Of a stretch of 64,000 nucleotides of DNA, positions 58,612 to 64,000 are shown piece by piece. The notes below the pieces were generated by a model that searched no databases, had not been told where the DNA came from, and worked only from the letters and a program-made list of their open reading frames with translations. Origin of the DNA: Branchiostoma floridae (taxonomy: Eukaryota; Chordata; Leptocardii; Amphioxiformes; Branchiostomatidae); the NCBI RefSeq assembly GCF_000003815.2, contig NC_049996.1, positions 3,300,841-3,364,840 of the forward strand. Reading direction: 5' to 3'. The position numbers and the translations under genes are program-made. How positions within the stretch are numbered: position 1 is the first letter of the stretch; each line of letters starts with the position of its first letter.

Positions 58612-59250
58612 NNNNNNNNNNNNNNNNNNNNNNNNNNNNNNNNNNNNNNNNNNNNNNNNNNNNNNNNNNNNNNNNNNNNNNNNNNNNNNNNNNNNNNNNN
58701 NNNNNNNNNNNNNNNNNNNNNNNNNNNNNNNNNNNNNNNNNNNNNNNNNNNNNNNNNNNNNNNNNNNNNNNNNNNNNNNNNNNNNNNNNNNNNNNNNNNN
58801 NNNNNNNNNNNNNNNNNNNNNNNNNNNNNNNNNNNNNNNNNNNNNNNNNNNNNNNNNNNNNNNNNNNNNNNNNNNNNNNNNNNNNNNNNNNNNNNNNNNN
58901 NNNNNNNNNNNNNNNNNNNNNNNNNNNNNNNNNNNNNNNNNNNNNNNNNNNNNNNNNNNNNNNNNNNNNNNNNNNNNNNNNNNNNNNNNNNNNNNNNNNN
59001 NNNNNNNNNNNNNNNNNNNNNNNNNNNNNNNNNNNNNNNNNNNNNNNNNNNNNNNNNNNNNNNNNNNNNNNNNNNNNNNNNNNNNNNNNNNNNNNNNNNN
59101 NNNNNNNNNNNNNNNNNNNNNNNNNNNNNNNNNNNNNNNNNNNNNNNNNNNNNNNNNNNNNNNNNNNNNNNNNNNNNNNNNNNNNNNNNNNNNNNNNNNN
59201 NNNNNNNNNNNNNNNNNNNNNNNNNNNNNNNNNNNNNNNNNNNNNNNNNN
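58612..59250. other. Assembly gap, 639 N
   Basis: A run of N of non-round length, presumably an estimated gap. It sits between the two arms of a perfect inverted repeat, inside a transposon-like element starting at 58474. Confidence 0.99.
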
Positions 59251-59298
59251 TGTGATCTCTCCTAGGACCAACTCCGATTGCAATCTCTCCTAGGAGAA

Positions 59299-59337
59299 TT
59301 GGCGATTCTACTGGATCGTGATCTCTACTGTGACATA
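59299..59337 (-). repeat. Right arm of the 39-bp inverted repeat at the gap
   Basis: Exact reverse complement of 58573-58611. Just inside it, CTCTCCTAGGA occurs twice (about 59257 and 59285), so the hidden part probably contains further internal repeats. Confidence 0.9.
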
Positions 59338-59541
59338 TCTATAAGTGACCAACAAAAAAGTGGTTACAATGGCCATGTAGTCCTTAAACTTGCTTAGTAC
59401 ATAGAGGTGGTGACTTATGCCGTTAAACTATTATACACAGGTTTATCCATATTTAGAAAAATCACCCAAACTAAAATAAAAGATAATCTTGAAATATCAT
59501 AACACAGTTACACTCCAAATGAATATCTAAAAGAATCTTAC

Positions 59542-59656
59542 TTCTCGGCTGCTCTTGCTTTTCTCGCTGTTTCTGTCTTCCTTTTGTTCGTTCTCCTGTT
59601 CCCTCTCTCCGCTTGGCCTCTTCCTTCTCTCTGTTGGTCCATCTTCCCTTCCGCTC
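59542..59656 (-). CDS. Candidate exon B, highly charged linker exon
   Basis: On the minus strand the acceptor TTTTTGCAG precedes 59656 and the donor GTAAGA follows 59542, both good matches to splice consensus. The 115 bp between are purine-rich and GC-rich against AT-rich flanks, and all three frames are open. In the frame set by exon A (one base completing a codon) it encodes 38 residues rich in R, E, K and S, including GREDGPTERRKRPSGEREQE and ending SEKSKSSRE. The exon then ends in phase 0, which is what exon C needs. Its composition fits a disordered charged segment leading into a coiled coil. Because every frame is open, the reading frame rests on phase agreement only. It could instead be an exon of another transcript or a purine-rich non-coding stretch. 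Confidence 0.5.
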
Positions 59657-59974
59657 CTGCAAAAATTGTAAATTGTCAAAAGATGTAAATCGTCTAATTT
59701 TTGGCATCCAAACTGAAAATTATTTTTACTTTAAGCATTGTGCTAATCTTACCTATTCTCCAAGCTGCAAAAAGATTCGAAAAGACACAAGCAAATAAAA
59801 CAATTATGAACAGTACAAGAAAACAGAAAAGCAAAATCAATGAAAAATTCTGTCCCTGCAATTCCACAAAAAATTGCTAGGGGCCCAGAGGGGCCCAGAT
59901 CTACATTTGTGTATGTACCTTAATAACAAGACCAAGAGCTACAAATTTGTATCAACATGTACATGTACATGAAA

Positions 59975-60265
59975 AACCATGACCATAGCATGTCCATGCA
60001 GAACCTGACATATTACAAAGGATGCCCTGTTGCAGTACAATAGAAAGCCGCTAGGAAGCCCATTATTGAACTTGACTCTCTTTTTCCCAACCCCCAACCA
60101 AACAAATATCACAAGGATCCATCCATATAGACTGTACCATCTCATCCACAAGTTATGTTTACAGCAGACAAACACACTTACAAACACACATACAAGCACA
60201 CACATACACACACAGATACAGATACAAGCACCATAAACATAACCTTCTTGGAAAAGGTAATAATA
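59975..60265 (+). repeat. CTGCTGCAGTACC dispersed repeat with (CA)n end
   Basis: TGTTGCAGTACAATAGAAAG then CGCTAGGAAGCCCATTATTG, AAGGATCCATCCATATAGAC, a CA-rich tract at 60168-60225 and CTTCTTGGAAAAGGTAATAA. It lies between exons A and B of the putative gene. Confidence 0.68.
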
Positions 60266-60290
60266 ACCACACAAGCACATTTACATGTAC

Positions 60291-60496
60291 CTTTCGCCTT
60301 CAGGAGGCAACCAAAAGTCTTCCATATCCTGACAGGGACCCACGAACGCGCTCGGCTCGATGTGTACGAAATTCTTGTACGCGGACGACTTGGCAGACAC
60401 ACAGCTCTTAAACACCCCGCGAAACATCCTCCTAATTTCCAAAGCCTTCGAACAATCCCCAAAACCTACCAAACTGGTCCCACCATCAAGAAATTG
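60291..60496 (-). CDS. Candidate exon A of an unidentified minus-strand gene (possible first coding exon)
   Basis: In one minus-strand frame this segment is open for 68 codons and reads like protein in an otherwise stop-rich region. The reading contains MFRGVFKSCVSAKSSAYKNF and ends DMEDFWLPPEGE. Two starts are possible. One is an internal acceptor TTTTAG just before 60496. The other is an ATG at 60427 with A at -3, which would make it the first coding exon behind the TATA-like box at 60533-60541. The donor at 60290 is GTACAT, a weak but usable site, and leaves phase 2. Exon B supplies exactly the one base needed. GC and CpG content are clearly above the surroundings. The opposite strand also has an acceptor-like CCTTCAG before 60301 and open frames, so the strand is not certain. 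No known family was recognised with confidence. A Y-K-N-F stretch recalls a Y-K-S-F stretch between the SAND-like domain and coiled coil of Ski, but this is weak. Confidence 0.45.
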
Positions 60497-60532
60497 CTAA
60501 AATTTGGTATTTTCCATGGAAAAATGGGGACT

Positions 60533-60541
60533 AAATATATA
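60533..60541 (-). promoter_or_regulatory. TATA-like box upstream of exon A
   Basis: The minus strand reads TATATATTTAG here, about 105 bp upstream of the candidate ATG at 60427. The spacing would suit a start site near 60505-60510 with a short 5' UTR. The region is AT-rich, so chance occurrence is likely; it matters only if exon A is a first exon. Confidence 0.2.
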
Positions 60542-60644
60542 GGAGATGGATTTTGTAGAGTAAAAACAATGGTGGAAAGTCCCTACATCATTGTCTCGTT
60601 ACGAAGCAGTAACTGGTACGGCTCAAATTTTACACTATGTTGAA

Positions 60645-61435
60645 AAGTCCTGACCTTAAGCTAAGGTAAACTTGGGGGAGATCCATTAATGTTTGTACCG
60701 GGGCTGTCTCCAGGACCCATCCCTCAGTGAAGGGACACAAATTTCAACCCGTCTGTCGAAGAAATCTGAACTTCTTGACATAGAATTGAAGAATATCTAA
60801 AATGACATAAGCATAATAACCATATCAGAGTAGTTAGATATTAAAAAATTCATTTCTGGTATCTGAGGACCAAATGGTATCTTAATTCAAAGCTTTATTG
60901 TATAACATTATAATTCAATGGGTATCATATATCATAATATTTTGGTTGAAAAATATTCAAACGTGTCAATCCTTTGGTAGAGACAAAAATACTATTTGAT
61001 ATATTTCTTGTTGTACTTTAACTGTGTTTTCATAATTCTCATCATTATTTTGTTATGATACACAATTTGTTGCAAGTTGCCATATCTTACATTTGATAAA
61101 CACAATGTATCTGCTAGGTGCAATCATGACTGTTAAAATGATTTCTAAATTGCTTGAGAAATACAAAACATATGTAACCCTGACCCTACGAAGTTCAGGT
61201 GTTAATGAACTGTCCCTTGCATTTTGACAAAAGACTGAGTCCATTACACCAAACTGTTACTTTCCAAATACGGCGGGGATGTGTATTTTGGGACAAAATA
61301 GGCTGCTAAGGTTACTCAAGTCACTTAACCATGTGTAATGTCTCCTCTGATTGGTTGATGAGTGTCCACAAAGAAGGGCATTCATTGGTCAATTATGGGC
61401 TGATCAATATTTTCAAAACTTCAACAAAACTGTCA
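60645..61435. other. AT-rich non-coding stretch
   Basis: GGGGCTGTCTCCAGGACCCA at about 60700 recurs as GGGCTGTCTCCAGGACCCGT at about 4216, so a dispersed repeat fragment is present. Otherwise nothing recognised. Confidence 0.4.
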
Positions 61436-61439
61436 GAGC

Positions 61440-62222
61440 ATTGATAAATCTTTAATTATATGGATGACATCAAAATTTTTGACCATACTATAAATTACAC
61501 AAAGCAGCTGCAATATGAGCAAATATAAGGCGTAACTTGCAAATAAATATCAGAAAACAGAATAGACAATTTGTATTAGAATGTCTCTTTTGCTATTGTA
61601 GAATGTCCACAAATGTACATTGTACTAATTTTGCCATAGACTTCTAATTGTCAAGAATGAAGAATCTATTGTTCAGTATTTATTTATTTATTTATTTATT
61701 GACAATGATACAACTCATTACACGGATCTGCCTAGGCAGCTTTGGGCTGGTAGCGGCAGATCCACAGAGATACAGATGAACATACATCATCGGTCGACGT
61801 GATCGCACATGTTCGCACATGTTTACACACGACAGGGTTATACCGCCCCTTACGGGGTGACATACCCTTTCATATGCACCAGGTCTCCCGTCCGGGTGAA
61901 TGATGTAAATCACTGTGAGCCAAAGCTAGGTACTCATTTTCACCTGAGTACAGTGAGGAAAGCCGTGTAAAGTGCCTTTCCCAAGGGCACAAGATCGGTA
62001 ACATGGCAGGCGGATTCGAACCCGCAACCTCTCGGTCACGGGGCGAACACGGTCCCACTATATGCCATACTCTTTGTGTTTTGTCATTTGGTCAACCTTT
62101 CTAACCACTAACTTTTCAAAATGAAGGCAGCTTTTTTTGGCCAAACTTTTTTTCTTTGCACGCTCGCATCAGTTTTTGAGTTCCCAGAGGATGTCATCCA
62201 TATAATCAAATCTACATGGCCT
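61440..62222. mobile_element. TIR element, GGATGACATCC family, copy 3, interrupted by a SINE
   Basis: The left end TTAATTATATGGATGACATC and right end GGATGTCATCCATATAATCA belong to the same family as 26051-26495. Relative to that copy it is interrupted at about 61678 and resumes at about 62062, with a SINE between, so the SINE arrived later. Confidence 0.65.
61678..62061 (-). mobile_element. Full-length tRNA-derived SINE with (AATA)n tail
   Basis: Read on the minus strand from about 62061: a tRNA-like head with GGTTGCGGGTTCGAATCCGC as B box, then the body motif CTTTCCTCACTGTACTCAGG shared with other SINEs in the window, then a distinct 3' part ending in a (AATA)n tail at 61678-61700. The head and body are shared with the 55.7-kb SINE but the tail is different, as expected when SINEs recruit different LINE tails. 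It sits inside the TIR element 61440-62222. Confidence 0.8.
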
Positions 62223-62514
62223 AACACAACATTACAAGGGCAAGTAGACATGATCAACTTGATCAAAGTACCTTTACCTTAATTTTACGATCAAATTGGA
62301 CAGGTAACAAGATGAGCACCTGCTTAAGATGACCTTAAAGATAACCTTACCTGCGTGGCCTCAGGGTATAGTGCTTAATTCTCCTTTGAAGTTGGTGTTA
62401 TCTTACAGCTAGTTACACTGATCTGATCACACAGGCAAAAGGGTATGGAGTCATTTCCTTAAGTACCACATTAAATTAAGTAAATACAGATAGAAAGAAC
62501 GGCAAAAAATGCAA

Positions 62515-62680
62515 CTTCATGTTCGTGAAACGTAGACCCAGAGATCCTGGGTTTGAATCCCCTTACATACAACTGACGTTGTGCCTTTGGGAAATTCAGT
62601 TAACACAAATTTCCTCGCTTCACTCAGGTTAAAATGAGTACCTATAGCTTTGGTTAGGGCTGTCCCTTGAATAGGATTTT
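62515..62680 (+). mobile_element. SINE 5' part (head and body)
   Basis: B-box string GATCCTGGGTTTGAATCCCC, then GTGCCTTTGGGAAATTCAGT, CTTCACTCAGGTTAAAATGA and TACCTATAGCTTTGGTTAGG. The characteristic 3' half is absent. Confidence 0.55.
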
Positions 62681-62739
62681 AAATGGTGGTCCCGTGTCTG
62701 AGGAGGGCCAAAAACACCCCTGCAGTTCCAGAGCAAGCT

Positions 62740-63185
62740 GCTAGGGTGCCAAACCATACACCACTTCTTCAGTACATCACAAGCTATCTGCCACCAAAAA
62801 TAGCATATCCAGGCCAAACAAAAAACAAAAAAATGGAAGTTCTGCTGCAGTACCAATGAGACATACTAGGGGGCCCCAAATCGACCTTGACCTTCGTCTT
62901 CCCAATACCTACCTACATACCAAATGTATCATTGTTTTACATCATGAAGTTCTTGAGTTACGTTGACTACAAAAATCTGGAAACACAAACACACACAACA
63001 TACACACACACATACACACAAACAAACAAACACACACACACATACAGACACACACACACACATATACATACACAGACACACACACACACAGAGACACACA
63101 TACACACACACACACACATGTACATACACAGACACACACACACATACACACACACACAGACACACACAAACACACACACACAGGC
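62740..63185 (+). repeat. CTGCTGCAGTACC dispersed repeat with long (CA)n end
   Basis: GGAAGTTCTGCTGCAGTACC then CATACTAGGGGGCCCC, CCAATACCTACCTACATACC, GAAGTTCTTGAGTTACG and nearly 195 bp of CA-rich microsatellite (62988-63182). A second CTAGGG fragment (CTGCAGTTCCAGAGCAAGCT) sits just upstream at 62720. Confidence 0.7.
62988..63182 (+). repeat. (CA)n microsatellite, imperfect
   Basis: Long CA-rich tract interrupted by TA and GA steps. The apparent open frames rich in H/T or C/V here are products of the dinucleotide repeat. Confidence 0.95.
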
Positions 63186-63584
63186 TGCTTTGTGTTAAGG
63201 CCAGGTTGGAAACAGTCTAGCATCCAGGCTAGCTACTATTCAGTGCACCAACACAAGAAAGGGGACCGTCCCCCATGCTCACAATGTGGAGAGATAATTA
63301 TAGTCATTATCTGTGGATGTTTGAGATTACAGGGAGCCAACACTGGAACAGGAAAACACTGGACAATGCACCAAGGATAAGGAGGGGATCAAAGCATGCT
63401 GAAAATGTCATTCTACTGAAAATGTCTTAGGCCACTCAATAGCCTACAAGGCTGGAAAAACTAGTTTTATAACAAGTGTGCAAACCAATACATTGTGAAA
63501 ACCAAAATGAAAAGATCTTATGTGAGTAAGGGTTTCTTGTTTCTTGTAAAACCGTCTATCATGTTCATTACAACTTGAAATGGG

Positions 63585-63684
63585 NNNNNNNNNNNNNNNN
63601 NNNNNNNNNNNNNNNNNNNNNNNNNNNNNNNNNNNNNNNNNNNNNNNNNNNNNNNNNNNNNNNNNNNNNNNNNNNNNNNNNNNN
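63585..63684. other. Assembly gap, 100 N
   Basis: A run of exactly 100 N, the usual placeholder for a gap of unknown size. Confidence 0.99.
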
Positions 63685-63829
63685 AGTTGGATTTTTGGTA
63701 AATGTGGCACCAAGGTGAAAGCCATGAGTGTTGCCAACTCAGTTTAGTGATATCACACTAGTATCACGTGTACTACACCAGCGCACTTCTTGAAAACAGG
63801 AATGAATTACTTGTTGGCTGTGTACCAAT

Positions 63830-63976
63830 GTTCTGTCACTTCAATTTTTGTGATAACATTTCTGGTATCTATTTCGAAAAGAGACAACCATCTTGCTTTT
63901 TTTACGCATCTTGTTTTTTCTCATTATTTTTAGTCTGTAGAGGATGTCATCCATAAAATTTACTTGCTGTGGCCTA
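63830..63976. mobile_element. TIR element, GGATGACATCC family, right-end fragment
   Basis: GAGGATGTCATCCATAAAAT and GTGGCCTA match the right end of copies 2 and 3. The remainder of the element would run back into the 100-N gap. Confidence 0.45.
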
Positions 63977-64000
63977 AAAAGTGTTTTGAGGTCTTATTAA

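Larger units (their letters stand above)
58474..59450. mobile_element. TA-flanked MITE relative, interrupted by the gap
   Basis: It begins CAGTCAAACCTG after TA, the same terminus as 19528-20010. The sequence after the gap (GACCAACAAAAAAGTGGTTA near 59347) matches the inner right part of that element, and ACACAGGTTT near 59437 may be the decayed right end. The unsequenced middle and the 39-bp inverted repeat are additions relative to the 19.5-kb copy. Confidence 0.5.

Noticed and set aside
58530-59283. Open frames of about 240 codons on both strands.
   Set aside because: They exist only because the run of N contains no stop codons.
60372-60389. A plus-strand FLYADD string resembling the catalytic motif of reverse transcriptases.
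   Set aside because: The same frame has a stop about 25 codons upstream and none of the flanking RT motifs; the opposite strand gives a better exon-like reading, so it is taken as coincidence.
62887-63223. Several H/T-rich and C/V-rich open frames of 70-103 codons.
   Set aside because: They are translations of the CA/TG microsatellite.
1-64000. CRISPR arrays, operons, phage or bacterial defence systems.
   Set aside because: The sequence is eukaryotic in every respect; the tandem arrays have long units without spacer structure.

Overview
The window is a eukaryotic (metazoan) scaffold piece of about 62-65 % A+T with two runs of N. It has no operons, no long open frames and no prokaryotic signals. 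The repeats (several kinds of tRNA-derived SINE, dense MITEs, frequent ACATGTA words) suggest a marine invertebrate deuterostome, most likely a lancelet (Branchiostoma). That assignment is inference from repeat style; no species-diagnostic gene is visible.

Genes: the only convincing protein-coding signal is a discontinuous minus-strand gene. Four exons can be proposed, in transcript order: 60496-60291 (A), 59656-59542 (B), 20353-20222 (C) and 18766-18633 (D). Their splice sites and phases are mutually compatible (A ends phase 2, B takes one base and ends phase 0, C is 132 nt phase 0 to 0, D starts phase 0 and ends phase 2). C and D encode a strongly charged coiled coil and are the best supported. 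A and B are weaker. The heptad-rich C/D part resembles at motif level the C-terminal coiled coil of the Ski/Sno/Dachshund corepressor group, but I cannot name the gene. If the model is right, about 39 kb between B and C is a single intron and most of the window is intronic. Around exon C lie truncated relics of the same exon: two of its 5' part upstream and one of its 3' part downstream. The 3' end of the gene, and its 5' end if A is not the first exon, are not visible.

The rest is transposon and satellite sequence. Elements whose ends could be defined include two PIF/Harbinger-like MITEs with 3-bp duplications (12227-12587, 34662-35014), an hAT-like MITE with a perfect 8-bp duplication (23857-24219), a pair of elements with 5-bp duplications (18888-19247, 48435-48797), a TTAA-flanked MITE (44763-45092), TA-flanked Tc1/mariner-like elements (19528-20010, 45557-45919, 52681-52904), a 70-bp-arm foldback (41207-41385), and a long-TIR element family. 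One member of that last family carries a SINE nested inside it (61440-62222). At least three SINE families, short LINE 3' ends and a dispersed repeat with a CTGCTGCAGTACC core, often ending in a (CA)n tract, make up much of the remainder.

Tandem arrays with periods of about 77 to 190 bp are frequent: 660-1135, 3460-4010, 13573-14475, 16330-17715, 32700-33135, 37958-38520 and 53575-54330. The array at 37958-38520 has a 102-bp unit and is open for 169 codons on the minus strand. A CpG-rich island at 27.8-28.4 kb is the best promoter candidate inside the putative intron. The 639-N gap (58612-59250) is bracketed by a perfect 39-bp inverted repeat, so the missing sequence is probably part of a hairpin-forming element.
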